Positions 1 through 8,340 are shown, numbered from the stretch's first letter. The stretch is 64,000 bases of DNA from UBA1444 sp964601085 (GCA_964601085.1 CAZRLN010000008.1:17047-81046); one strand, 5' to 3'. Notes: generated by a model not told the origin, from the sequence alone. Numbers and translations: made by a program.

Positions 1-88
1 TTTCGGCGTAGAAAGCCTGTTCGCCTGCCGAAAAGATAAAGTCCGCGCCGCAGTCCTTGCACTTGAGTGTCTTGTCTTGGTACTCCAT
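1..88 (-). CDS. Zinc-ribbon domain protein (N-terminal part; gene runs off the window)
   Basis: Only the first 29 codons are inside the window. The peptide begins MEYQDKTLKCKDCGADF and continues with FSAGEQAFYAE. This is the start expected for the short bacterial zinc-ribbon proteins in which a CxxC pair (here Cys10 and Cys13) is completed by a second CxxC further on. The ATG at 88 follows an AGGAGA ribosome-binding site at good spacing. The gene has an unusually long leader of about 290 nt carrying a c-di-GMP-I riboswitch. Function is unknown; binding of a metal and possibly nucleic acid is suggested by the fold only. Confidence 0.75.
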   Translation of the reverse strand, partial: MEYQDKTLKCKDCGADFIFSAGEQAFYAE

Positions 89-227
89 TTTCTCATCTCC
101 TGACATTTTCTTTGTCTAAAACAGGACAATGGCGACCGGATTCACTCCTCTTCGCCTGCGGAATACTCTTTCCCGCTTTTGTCCCGGGTCAACCGAAAGA
201 ATGAAAAAACGCCGGTGTATTCTTTGT

Positions 228-325
228 CAGAATGCAACCTGGCGATCATTAGTAAAACTTTTTTACTATTAGACCCATGGCTTTGCGTCCTTGTCTTTTA
301 ACAAGTTTGCCCTTATCTACTTCTG
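228..325 (-). ncRNA. c-di-GMP-I (GEMM) riboswitch aptamer
   Basis: Read on the minus strand, the leader contains the diagnostic GEMM-I blocks in order: AAGGGCAAACTTG, a small A-rich loop, CAAGGACGCAAAGCC, ATGGGTCTAA, a stem-loop (AGTAAAA/TTTTACT), and ATCGCCAGGTTGC, which corresponds to the usual GCCGGGTTacc receptor arm. A P1 helix can form between CAGAA (minus strand, 325-321) and TTCTG (232-228). It lies between a sigma-A promoter at 383-411 and the zinc-ribbon start at 88, so c-di-GMP probably controls that gene. Downstream of the aptamer a short ATTCT/AGAAT hairpin, which would compete with P1, is followed by a run of six T about nine bases later. The on/off sense is not clear. Confidence 0.85.
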
Positions 326-382
326 CACGACCGGACGGTATTGGTTCACCCTTACCCCAAAATCCAAATTATTTCCAAGTTC

Positions 383-411
383 ATTTTATCCAAATTTTCA
401 ATCATAGTCAA
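383..411 (-). promoter_or_regulatory. Sigma-A type promoter for the c-di-GMP riboswitch leader
   Basis: On the minus strand TTGACT (411-406) is followed after 17 bases by TAAAAT (388-383). Transcription would start near 376, giving a leader of about 290 nt that contains the c-di-GMP-I aptamer and ends at the ATG at 88. The rest of the 89-451 gap is AT-rich and holds nothing else I recognise. Confidence 0.65.
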
Positions 412-451
412 CAGTTTTAAAACTCAAACAATGATAAATTATATTTATGAA

Positions 452-772
452 TTAATTAACACGCCGCATAGGATTCACGATCTCGAATGCTGACAAGATC
501 CCTGCTGCGGCCGACGGCAAATCCGCCTGTTTGTTAGACAGGATTTCGCCCAGGTTCAGCATAATTGCCGTCGTGTTTTGAATCATGGACCGAGCGCCGG
601 CAATCAACGCGTCGTTCCGGGCCATTACAGACTCCCGATATATTGCGCAGGCAATGCTGAGCAGCAACGCCATCTGCTCCATGAGCCCGACCGTGTCATA
701 GTCATGCGTTTTTTCCCGGACTCTCGCCAAACAATCCCGGTATTGACGAATCAGATCATTCATTTCATTCAT
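452..772 (-). CDS. Small hypothetical helical protein
   Basis: A 106-residue protein with no recognisable domain. It is predicted by eye to be mostly alpha-helical, with a leucine/alanine-rich middle (QMALLLSIACAIYRE) too interrupted to be a clear membrane segment and no signal peptide. The ATG at 772 has a strong GGGGAGGG ribosome-binding site, which supports it being expressed. It lies 97 bases downstream of the PQQ-type propeller gene on the same strand, so it may be the last cistron of the B12-riboswitch operon, though no terminator separates or joins them clearly. Function unknown. Confidence 0.55.
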   Translation of the reverse strand: MNEMNDLIRQYRDCLARVREKTHDYDTVGLMEQMALLLSIACAIYRESVMARNDALIAGARSMIQNTTAIMLNLGEILSNKQADLPSAAAGILSAFEIVNPMRRVN

Positions 773-869
773 GATTCAGCCCTCCCCGTTAAATTTCGCG
801 GAAAAGAATCACTCATGGCATTCTCTTCTTCAAACTCATTGCACTTCGCCTCTATTCCCTGCCTCCTGG

Positions 870-2303
870 TCACTTGACGTCGCTTCTCCGCCAGATATGG
901 ATTCGGTATTGGCCGACCACTTCGCCGCTGTCCAGCTGCAACGGCGTCTCCAAGCCAACGATGTGAACCGTATCCGACACTGCCGTGACACAGGGGCCAT
1001 CCATCGGCAAAAAATCGACCACCTCGAGCGTCGGTGCGGTCATTACCATCATGCCATGAACCGTGGGGTCCTTTGTCCGGATGTTCCGGCCGACAGCGAC
1101 AACCAACTGTTGGCCCGTCGCCTGCAGTTCTTCCACCATTCCGCCCAACTGACGCCGTTTCAGAAAAATTCCTGCTCGGTCGAACAAAAACACACTGTTG
1201 CTCTGCGGATGTTCCACCGGCGTCGGCAACTGCCAGTTGGCCCGGTTATAGGTATTGCCGGTGGAATAGGCTATATAATCTCCCACATGCTGAACCGCAT
1301 GGCCCATCGCGTTCACATAAACCCCCTGAATCAGTTGCGGAGCGCTCAATGTCCGGCGCCACAGCAAGTTCCCATCGGCACTGACGAGAAACGCCCGCCC
1401 GTCCGCCGACACGCCGCCAAAAACCTGCCCATCCGCCGATATTTCCGGCCCGAACCGCATGTTCGTCCGGTCATAGGGTGGTACTGTCGGCAGCGGCAAA
1501 CTCCAACGCAGCTCGCCGGTCCGGCTGTCATAGGCGTAGATATTGTCCTGGAATCGCCGCTCCGGGCCCGGCGTATAATCCGAGGTAGCGAAGGCCACCG
1601 CGCCGCCGTCCGGGGTCACGGCGCACCAACTCACCCAGACATCGATGTTATGCTCACGGGGAAACAGCGTGACCTTTCCCTGGGAATCGAATCGATACAC
1701 CCGGGCAGAGTAATCCGTTTTGCCGGACGGGTGCCGGATTGACCGCAAGGCCACGGCGTAAGCGTTATCCTGGGCATCGACCTTGATGGACATAATGCCG
1801 GGGAATGTCTTCCGGCGAATATCCACACCCAGCTCGTCGGCGCTGGCCTTGCGCCAAATTTCGGCGCCGCTCACGGCATCAATGCAGATCACCGCTCCCT
1901 GCTGACTGTTTTCACCGATCAGAATCCGGCGGTTATCCCGGGAAAACTCCAAGGCGCTGATTTTTCCCATGCCGATTTTTCGGCTCCAGAGTCGATTTCC
2001 GGCCGTATCCAGCAGCAAAACCTCGCCGGACTCCGTACCCACAACGATCCGGCCGCCGTCCGGCGACAACCGGAGCAGTCCCGGCGTGGACCCCATCTGT
2101 TTGTAGCCGCGAATCTCCACCTTGCCCAAGGGAACTTCAGCCACTTTTTCATAACGTCTCGTGCGGCTGGCGTTTTTTTTCGACGCCGCCGCATTGTCCG
2201 CCGGCTGCACTTCCGGAAAGATGTGCAGCGCCAATGCCGCCAAGCTGCAGGCAAAAGCAATGAACAACAATCCTGTCCAAATCCTGGTCTTGAAATTGCT
2301 CAC
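870..2303 (-). CDS. Membrane-anchored PQQ/WD-type beta-propeller protein
   Basis: A 477-residue protein with one N-terminal hydrophobic segment (about residues 9-30) that works as a signal anchor, then an extracytoplasmic region made of repeated blades. The blades show PQQ-like signatures such as LLDTAGNRLWSRKIG and CIDAVSGAEIWRK, and later YDSRTGELRWSLPL and LVSADGNLLWRR. The chosen start is the GTG at 2303, which overlaps the ecfT stop in a GTGA junction; a GTG two codons upstream is the alternative. It is the last transporter-linked cistron of the B12-riboswitch operon. The propeller may bind a ligand or scaffold a periplasmic complex, but no cofactor-binding residues can be assigned. The link to cobalamin uptake rests on operon position only. 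Confidence 0.75.
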   Translation of the reverse strand: MSNFKTRIWTGLLFIAFACSLAALALHIFPEVQPADNAAASKKNASRTRRYEKVAEVPLGKVEIRGYKQMGSTPGLLRLSPDGGRIVVGTESGEVLLLDTAGNRLWSRKIGMGKISALEFSRDNRRILIGENSQQGAVICIDAVSGAEIWRKASADELGVDIRRKTFPGIMSIKVDAQDNAYAVALRSIRHPSGKTDYSARVYRFDSQGKVTLFPREHNIDVWVSWCAVTPDGGAVAFATSDYTPGPERRFQDNIYAYDSRTGELRWSLPLPTVPPYDRTNMRFGPEISADGQVFGGVSADGRAFLVSADGNLLWRRTLSAPQLIQGVYVNAMGHAVQHVGDYIAYSTGNTYNRANWQLPTPVEHPQSNSVFLFDRAGIFLKRRQLGGMVEELQATGQQLVVAVGRNIRTKDPTVHGMMVMTAPTLEVVDFLPMDGPCVTAVSDTVHIVGLETPLQLDSGEVVGQYRIHIWRRSDVK

Positions 2304-3187
2304 AACCACACCGCCATAAAATCATATACACCGCGCAACCCCGGAAAGTAAGCGATGCCGTTGAATTGCAGGGAGTACAGGATTTTCAGCGTCGCGCCGC
2401 TCCCCAGCGCCGTAAACGCCAAGCCGCAGGCGACTCGCTGCCCCAGTGGCCACAACGGTAGATCCGCCCGATGTCCGTTACGGCCGAAGCCCCGGCTTTC
2501 GACCGACAAGGCCAGCGTCGCCGCCCGCCGCAACGCCCGCGCCAGAATGGGAAACAACACATGGAACGCCGTGCGAATCCAGCGCAGCGGCGAAAGAGTC
2601 CGAACCGGCTCGAAGCCGCGCAGACGCTGGGCGGTCAACACAATCGCCGTCTCTTCAAAAATCACCGGTAAAAATCGCAGGCTGGTGATCAGCATAAAGG
2701 CGATCGCGTAAGGCATCCGCCAGTGCAAAAAGCATTGCAGCAGTTGCCGTGAATCGGTGGTCCAACAAATCAGCAGGCCGCAGGTCAGCATGATGCCGGA
2801 GCGCAGCGCCTGCACCGCGCCATGTTCGAGGCCTTCCCGGTACACGTACACGCCGCCCGTGAGTTCACCGATCCAGGGCGTAGCCGGCGATACTAGGCAG
2901 GCGATCATGGTCCGGGGTTCCTGATTGTAAAACAGCGCCTGACTGACCATGGCGCCCCAGATGCCCACGAGCAAAAATACGATCAGCACCCGCCAACGTT
3001 CGACGGAGGAACGGGCCAGGACATGCAGCCCCAGCGACAGCACAAACAACAAAAATAACGGGCGCGGTCCCTCCAGGCCGATGGCGAACAACATGACCGC
3101 CAGCAGCAACAACAGTTTGGTCCGCACGTCGGCGCGATGGATCGGCGTATTAGCCGGCGTGGCTTCCCAGACTTGCCTGTTGTACAT
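2300..3187 (-). CDS. ecfT: ECF transporter transmembrane (T) component
   Basis: A 295-residue integral membrane protein of the EcfT/CbiQ family, which couples ATP hydrolysis by the ECF ATPases to the substrate-binding S component in the cytoplasmic membrane. Visible features are an N-terminal RADVRTKLLLLLAVMLF segment typical of EcfT, about five hydrophobic segments, and the cytoplasmic coupling-helix motif TAQRLRGF followed by an ARALRRAATLALSVESRGF stretch (the two Ala-Arg-Ser/Gly type motifs). Start at 3187 is set by a GGAGGAGGT ribosome-binding site; it overlaps the end of the ATPase gene by 38 bases. An ATG 39 bases upstream is possible but has no such site. Acts with the double ATPase directly upstream. 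Confidence 0.88.
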   Translation of the reverse strand: MYNRQVWEATPANTPIHRADVRTKLLLLLAVMLFAIGLEGPRPLFLLFVLSLGLHVLARSSVERWRVLIVFLLVGIWGAMVSQALFYNQEPRTMIACLVSPATPWIGELTGGVYVYREGLEHGAVQALRSGIMLTCGLLICWTTDSRQLLQCFLHWRMPYAIAFMLITSLRFLPVIFEETAIVLTAQRLRGFEPVRTLSPLRWIRTAFHVLFPILARALRRAATLALSVESRGFGRNGHRADLPLWPLGQRVACGLAFTALGSGATLKILYSLQFNGIAYFPGLRGVYDFMAVWL

Positions 3188-4844
3188 GCCGGACCACCTC
3201 CTCCACGCAAAGGGCGCAACCACCATATAGCTTCTGGGAAACCTTCAGTGCCGCCGGCGCCCGCAACCCGGCGCGAAGCAGCAGGTCCTCGCGGGAAAAG
3301 ACCTCCCGAGGCGGCGCATCGGCGACCACCGCTCCCGCCGTCATCACCACCACCCGCTCCGCGTAGCGGGCGGCGACTTCCGTGTCGTGCGTACAGAAAA
3401 TGACAGTCCCGCCCTGGCCGGTGAACTCCTGCAACAAGGCGATAATATCGTCGATATGCCCCAAATCCTGCCCGGTAGTCGGCTCGTCCAGCAACAGCAC
3501 TTCCGGCCGGCAGGCCAACAACGATGCGATCGCTACCCGGACCCGCTGCCCCTGGCTAAGCGCCAATGGGAACCGGTCCGCGAGGCTTGCCAGCCCGGTC
3601 TTTTCCAGCAACGTCCGCCAATCGTCGCCAGCATCGGTTATGGCTGCCCCGTGACGGATTCCAAACGTAATTTCCGCCGCCACGGTCGAATTGAACAGCA
3701 TCAGGTCCGGATTCTGCATGACCATGCCGACCCGCCGTTCCAGCGCCCGCACCGGCCGGCCCAATACCTCGACCCGGCCGGACTGGGTTTTCAGCAAACC
3801 ACAAATATGCTGCAACAAGGTCGATTTGCCGGCGCCGTTGTTGCCCATCAACGCCACGAATTGCCCCCGCGGCACCTCCAGATTGATCCCGTCCAGAATC
3901 TTGCGGCCGTTCGCTTCATAGCGGAAATCCAGATTCCGAACCGTTACCGCCGGATTCGACGGGTCAATCGCCGCCAAGCTCCCGGGCGCCGCCGGAATGG
4001 CATCGCCGCAACGGGGATAGGCCAAGCGAATGTCCCGCACCGCGTCCTCCACCGTCGCGCCGGCCGCCGTCAGGCCGAGATTATGACAGATATGCACCGG
4101 TTGGGGAATCCGCAGCCCCAACCGCAAAAAGATGTTGGGATCGCGGAATGCCTCCTGCCGCGTTCCCTGCCAGCCGATTTCGCCTTCGTCCATAACCATC
4201 ACGCGCCGGCACAGGGGCATCACTTCGTGCAACCGGTGCTCCACCACAATGATGGTGATTCCCTGTTCCCGGTTCAACTTCTGCAAAACGGCGAGCAGTT
4301 CCACCGCGCCGCGCGGATCCATCTGGCTGATCGGCTCATCCAGCGCCAGCAGACGCGGCCGCACCGCCAACACCGCCGCCAAAGCCAGGCGCTGGCGTTC
4401 TCCGCCGGACAGGGCGTGTACGCTGCCGTTCTCACGTCCCGCCAATCCCACCCAGGCCAGCGTCTCGGCGACGCGCCGCCGGATCATCTCCCGCTCCATC
4501 CCCATGTTTTCCAGGGCGAAACCGACCTCGTCCGCCACGGTCGTCGAAAAAATCTGATCATCGGGATTCTGGAACATCAACCCGACGGTCCGACTCAATT
4601 CCGCCACCGACGACTGCCGGGAATCCATGCCGTTGATCCGGAGTTCGCCGGTCAATTCACCACCGATCTCATGCGGAATCAGGCCGTTGAGCGCTTTCAA
4701 CAGGGTGCTTTTGCCGCAGCCGGTCGACCCGGTCAGCAGAATAAAATCGCCGCTGTCGATCGACAGACTGATATTTTTCAGACTCGGTGCAGTGCGCGTT
4801 TTATAGGTGAACGACAAATTCGCACATTCCACGATGCCGGTCAT
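3150..4844 (-). CDS. ECF transporter ATPase, two fused ABC domains
   Basis: A 564-residue protein that fuses the two ATPases (EcfA and EcfA-prime/CbiO-like) that normally form a heterodimer. The first domain has Walker A GSTGCGKST near residues 39-47, FQNPDDQIF, signature LSGGERQRLALA and Walker B LLALDEPISQMDP. The second has GNNGAGKST, MQNPDLMLF, a degenerate signature LSQGQRVRVA and LLLDEPTTGQD. The non-canonical SQGQ signature in the second half suggests the two ATP sites are not equivalent. The start ATG at 4844 follows GGGAGGGG and lies 2 bases after the stop of the S-like gene. It powers uptake by the membrane complex formed with EcfT and the S-like protein. Confidence 0.9.
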   Translation of the reverse strand: MTGIVECANLSFTYKTRTAPSLKNISLSIDSGDFILLTGSTGCGKSTLLKALNGLIPHEIGGELTGELRINGMDSRQSSVAELSRTVGLMFQNPDDQIFSTTVADEVGFALENMGMEREMIRRRVAETLAWVGLAGRENGSVHALSGGERQRLALAAVLAVRPRLLALDEPISQMDPRGAVELLAVLQKLNREQGITIIVVEHRLHEVMPLCRRVMVMDEGEIGWQGTRQEAFRDPNIFLRLGLRIPQPVHICHNLGLTAAGATVEDAVRDIRLAYPRCGDAIPAAPGSLAAIDPSNPAVTVRNLDFRYEANGRKILDGINLEVPRGQFVALMGNNGAGKSTLLQHICGLLKTQSGRVEVLGRPVRALERRVGMVMQNPDLMLFNSTVAAEITFGIRHGAAITDAGDDWRTLLEKTGLASLADRFPLALSQGQRVRVAIASLLACRPEVLLLDEPTTGQDLGHIDDIIALLQEFTGQGGTVIFCTHDTEVAARYAERVVVMTAGAVVADAPPREVFSREDLLLRAGLRAPAALKVSQKLYGGCALCVEEVVRHVQQASLGSHAG

Positions 4845-4846
4845 CG

Positions 4847-6517
4847 TCAATCCCCTCCCACATCGGCCAGTCGGCAGCCGAGTAACAGGCCGCAGCCGGC
4901 GCCGATCATGGTGTACAGAAAGCCATTGACCGCCATCACCAAATAAATGTACCAATCGGCGTAATACAGCCGGTACAGCACCGACATCCCCTGCAGCGTG
5001 ACGTAGGTGGCCGCCGTATCCGCCAGCGCGCAGGCCAGGGCGAGAATCGCCAGACGCCGCAGACTAAATCCCGCCGGCGGGCCATCCGCCAGAGTTTTTG
5101 ATGTAAATCCGCTCAGCGCCAACGCCCCTTCCAGTAAAAATGCGTTGACGCCATACGACAAAAATACGATCGGCGACATGTGTCCAAATGCCACCATCCC
5201 GAGCAGCAGACGGATCGTCGCCATCAGGCTCACCACGCCCTGCAGCGGAATCAGCGTGATCAAAGCGCCAGTGAGCATATACAACATCACGCCGCTGAAC
5301 ATTCCGGTCAGCACAAAAGCAAACGGCCCCAGGAAGATATGGAAAAAATCGTTCAGCAAGGTCGACGGCACGTTCACCACCGCGAAAGCGCAAGTGCCGA
5401 ACAGCGCCACCGTAATCAGGCGACGGGTCTTCATCGCGCTTAGGACCGCCGGAAGTCGTTTGCCGCCAACGACCAAAAACACCAGCAACAAAACCAGCGC
5501 GACGCCGAGCGTCAGCATCCCCCGCAGATTCTTCTTGACCATCGTGACCGGGATTTCGTTGGACCAAACCTGCGCGGCCCCATCTTCCACCGTGACCCGC
5601 AGCAGGTATTCCCCTTCCGCCAGCAACGACTCGTCGGCGTAGATCGGCAGTTGAATCCGTTGCCTGGTTTCGCCGTTCAGGGCGACAAAGGCCGTCAGCC
5701 GCTCCTGCTTGTCGGCCATGGCCCCGGCGCCGTCATTGTCGGAATTGCTGCCAGGCGTATAAAGACCCGGAATATGCCGCCGGGTATTCCGATCCAGCAG
5801 TTCGGCCTCGACCAGCACCAGTTTCTGCTGACCGGCCGGATTGCTGAAATCCAGCCCCATGTGGGTCACCGGGTGAATGGCTTCAATCTCCAGATTGGCC
5901 GCGCCTTTGCCGCGCAAAATATTCTTGTAGGTATCGAGGGAACGGTCTCGCAATACGATGGCGTTGCCGCTTTGTTTTTCGTCCTGGCGGCCATCTTTGT
6001 CCAGCGGCAGGACGATCCGTTCAAACACGGGCGGTTGACGGGTCGAAACCCCAGCTGCCAGCGACGCCGCCTGCACGACTTTTTCCTGGGCCTGGTCGCC
6101 GGCTCGAATCATGATTTTATGTTTGCCAACCGGCAAATCGTCGGCAACGCTGAAGGTCAGCAAATCGAACCATTGACCGTATGAACCAGCCAGGGCAACG
6201 TTCCGGCGCAGCAGCCATCCTTCCTCCTGACGGATCACCTGCCAGCGGCCATTGTCCCCGGTTGGCGCGATCCCTGCGGGGAGCTGGATTTCCACGGGAA
6301 TCTCCCGTTCCGCCGCCGCCGTGCTTTCCATATTAAAAATCGCCCGAATCGTTTCCCCCGGTGCGACGGTTGTCCGACGAACCCCCAAAGAGTAAGGAAC
6401 ATCAAGACTGACCTGCAACGAATCAGCCGAAGTCGCCTGCACCGGAGCCATCCACCCCAGGGTGAAACCCGCCAGGAATAACAGGAATATGCGCCGTAGC
6501 CAAGGAAACCCCTTCAC
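4847..6517 (-). CDS. ECF S-component-like membrane protein with large extracytoplasmic N-terminal domain
   Basis: A 556-residue protein starting at GTG 6517 (AAAGGG upstream). It has an N-terminal signal segment (residues 8-28, ending near VQATSA), then about 300 residues of beta-rich sequence expected outside the cytoplasmic membrane (for example LQVSLDVPYSLGVRR, EIPVEIQLPAG, LLRVTVEDGAAQVW), a transmembrane helix near 333-352, and about six more hydrophobic helices to the end. The C-terminal part (about 200 residues, helices separated by short loops, no ATPase or channel motif) has the size and pattern of an ECF substrate-binding S component. It lies between tonB and the ECF ATPase. That it is the S component is inferred from topology and position; no substrate residue can be named. 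Confidence 0.65.
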   Translation of the reverse strand: MKGFPWLRRIFLLFLAGFTLGWMAPVQATSADSLQVSLDVPYSLGVRRTTVAPGETIRAIFNMESTAAAEREIPVEIQLPAGIAPTGDNGRWQVIRQEEGWLLRRNVALAGSYGQWFDLLTFSVADDLPVGKHKIMIRAGDQAQEKVVQAASLAAGVSTRQPPVFERIVLPLDKDGRQDEKQSGNAIVLRDRSLDTYKNILRGKGAANLEIEAIHPVTHMGLDFSNPAGQQKLVLVEAELLDRNTRRHIPGLYTPGSNSDNDGAGAMADKQERLTAFVALNGETRQRIQLPIYADESLLAEGEYLLRVTVEDGAAQVWSNEIPVTMVKKNLRGMLTLGVALVLLLVFLVVGGKRLPAVLSAMKTRRLITVALFGTCAFAVVNVPSTLLNDFFHIFLGPFAFVLTGMFSGVMLYMLTGALITLIPLQGVVSLMATIRLLLGMVAFGHMSPIVFLSYGVNAFLLEGALALSGFTSKTLADGPPAGFSLRRLAILALACALADTAATYVTLQGMSVLYRLYYADWYIYLVMAVNGFLYTMIGAGCGLLLGCRLADVGGD

Positions 6518-6539
6518 ATTGTCACCCTTTCGCGTTCCA

Positions 6540-7322
6540 TTACCGCAAATCAAACACAATCGGCAAGGTCGCCCACGCCGCCACCGGCGATCCGTTCTGC
6601 AACGCCGGCCGGAATCGCCACTCCTGGATGGCTCGGCGCGCCGCCTCGTCCAGCTCCGCATAACCGGAACTGCCCACAATCCGCACGTCTTCGACCTGTC
6701 CCTCAACGCTGACCAGGATTTGCAACCGCACCGTGCCTTCCCAGCCCTTGGCCCGGGCATTCGCCGGATAGTCCGGCTTTTCGCCCGATACGATGCGCGG
6801 CCCGCGCGTCGTTCCCGATCCGGTCCCGGTTCCCGGTCCAATGCCCGTTCCGTGGCCCGTACCATGGCCACCACCGGTCCCGCCGCCGCTGCCACCTGCG
6901 CCGCCGCCCCCGCTGCCCGTCCCGCCGCCGACTCCGCCGCCAGTGCCTTTGCCGTATTCACCGCGTCCGCCGGCCGGGATCGTTTCGGCGCCAGTCGACG
7001 AAGCCGCATTTGGATTTGGCGTTGGCAAAAAGCCTGCCGCAGTTTGTGCGATCGGCAATTTGCTGTCGCTCTTCTCGGTCGTTCCGCCCGGATCGCCCGC
7101 CGGGGTTCCCCCGCCGCCAGCCGGTCCCGGCAACTCGATCAGATCATTATCCGGCGCCAACAGGTCCGCCATCGTGACTTCCATGTACACCGGTTCTTTT
7201 GCTTTTTGCTTTTCCGTTTGTATCGCATGCCACGTCCAGGTCGCTCCCGCCAACGCCAGGACCAGGACATGAAGAAACAGCGAACCCGCCAGCGCGGTCC
7301 GCCATCTGCTTTTCGACGTCAT
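6540..7322 (-). CDS. tonB: TonB energy-transducing protein with glycine-rich linker
   Basis: A 260-residue protein that carries proton-motive energy from ExbB-ExbD across the periplasm to the outer-membrane receptor. Residues 9-30 form the N-terminal membrane anchor with a conserved-type histidine (LFLHVLVLA). Residues 175-260 are a TonB_C domain (DYPANARAKGWEGTVRLQ, then SSGYAELDEAARRAIQEW). The spanning region is not the usual Pro-Lys/Pro-Glu rod. Instead residues 119-174 are almost entirely Gly with Thr, Ser and His. Start at 7322 follows AAAGG, 4 bases after exbD stops. It is part of the B12-riboswitch operon with the receptor and ECF genes. Confidence 0.92.
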   Translation of the reverse strand: MTSKSRWRTALAGSLFLHVLVLALAGATWTWHAIQTEKQKAKEPVYMEVTMADLLAPDNDLIELPGPAGGGGTPAGDPGGTTEKSDSKLPIAQTAAGFLPTPNPNAASSTGAETIPAGGRGEYGKGTGGGVGGGTGSGGGGAGGSGGGTGGGHGTGHGTGIGPGTGTGSGTTRGPRIVSGEKPDYPANARAKGWEGTVRLQILVSVEGQVEDVRIVGSSGYAELDEAARRAIQEWRFRPALQNGSPVAAWATLPIVFDLR

Positions 7323-7326
7323 CCCG

Positions 7327-7728
7327 TCAACCTTTCGGTTCCACGGCCACGGCGATCTTCGCCGCCCCCGCCCGTTTCACCGCATCCATGACTTCCACGA
7401 TCCGGCCATGCCGGGTTTCCTTGTCCGCCTTGATGAAGATGAGGGGAGCGGTATGGGACTTGGCGGCGACGGTGGCCGCCAGTTCACCGACGCTAACCGG
7501 TTTTTCGCCCAGGGCGATGTTGCCGTCCCGATTCACCAGAACGGTAATGTGTTCCGGCGGCTGGGGCGCGCCGGAATTGGCCTGCGGTGGAATGATGTTG
7601 AACCCGGGATGGGCGACGATGAAGGTGGTGGACATCATGAAGAAGATGAGCAGCAGCATCATCACATCCACCATCGGCGTCATGTCGACATGAACGGGAA
7701 TATGCGACGAGTTATGACGGTACTTCAC
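7327..7728 (-). CDS. exbD: ExbD biopolymer transport protein
   Basis: A 133-residue ExbD/TolR family protein. After a short cytoplasmic tail it has one membrane helix with the family hallmark DMTPMVDVMMLLLIFFMM, whose Asp within VDV is the proton-carrying residue, followed by a periplasmic domain of the usual size ending KIAVAVEPKG. The start is taken as GTG 7728 because GGAGGG lies 7 bases upstream; a TTG two codons earlier is too close to that site. It works with ExbB as the proton-driven stator for TonB in the cytoplasmic membrane. Tight spacing on both sides supports co-transcription with exbB and tonB. Confidence 0.95.
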   Translation of the reverse strand: MKYRHNSSHIPVHVDMTPMVDVMMLLLIFFMMSTTFIVAHPGFNIIPPQANSGAPQPPEHITVLVNRDGNIALGEKPVSVGELAATVAAKSHTAPLIFIKADKETRHGRIVEVMDAVKRAGAAKIAVAVEPKG

Positions 7729-7746
7729 GAACAATCCCTCCCCGCC

Positions 7747-8340
7747 TTAGGAATGGGCCCGCCGGACGATTTCGCCGGCGCAGCCTTCGGTCCAGTGAAT
7801 CAGCCGTTCGACCCGGCTGCGAAAATGGTTGTTGGCCATGATGCAGGGAATGGCGACCATCAGGCCGCCAGCGGTATTGTACAACGCTTCGGATATCCCT
7901 TCGGCCAGCATCTGGGGATTGCCCAGTCCGGTCATGGACGCCGCCTGGAAGGTCTTGATCATCCCCAGCACCGTTCCCAGCAGCCCGAGCAGCGGCGCAA
8001 TCGTGGCCGCCGTGGTCAGAATGTACAGGTTGCTCTCCAACCGGGGAATCTCGCTCCGGACGGTATCGTCCACCGCCAGCTGCCGCTGTTCCCGGGCGCT
8101 TTCGGGGAGACGGGCCGCCGCCTCCCACATCTTTTCGAAGATCGTCGCCGCAGCGCCGCTCGAACTGCTGTCCGCCACGTCAGCCGCCCCCGGATCCTGG
8201 CAAAACTTCTGGAACCGTCGGGCGCTGGCGTCCGCCGCCCGATAAAAGAGCCACCGTTCGATGATCACCGTGAAGGCGACCAGGGAACAGGCCATGATGG
8301 TGACAATGACATAACCGCCCTTGGCTATCAACTCAAACAT
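7747..8340 (-). CDS. exbB: ExbB / MotA-TolQ family proton channel
   Basis: A 197-residue protein with the three-helix layout of ExbB: helix 1 near residues 7-27 (VIVTIMACSLVAFTVIIER), a long cytoplasmic loop, and helices 2 and 3 (TTAATIAPLLGLLGTVLGM and AGGLMVAIPCIMANN). The TVLGM and GLMVAIP motifs are those of the MotA/TolQ/ExbB family. ATG at 8340 follows GAGGAC. It lies 18 bases after the receptor gene and 18 bases before exbD, so all are one transcript. With ExbD it forms the proton channel that energises TonB. Confidence 0.95.
   Translation of the reverse strand: MFELIAKGGYVIVTIMACSLVAFTVIIERWLFYRAADASARRFQKFCQDPGAADVADSSSSGAAATIFEKMWEAAARLPESAREQRQLAVDDTVRSEIPRLESNLYILTTAATIAPLLGLLGTVLGMIKTFQAASMTGLGNPQMLAEGISEALYNTAGGLMVAIPCIMANNHFRSRVERLIHWTEGCAGEIVRRAHS

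Noticed and set aside
3387..4946. 519-codon open frame on the plus strand opposite the ECF ATPase
   Set aside because: It is a shadow of the high-GC minus-strand gene; the translation is Arg/His/Gln-rich with no domain, and there is no ribosome-binding site.
6822..6968. Simple-repeat DNA in tonB as a possible tandem-repeat or phase-variation element
   Set aside because: The repeats are imperfect GGN codon runs without a fixed unit, and they keep the frame, so they are a protein linker rather than a slippage tract.
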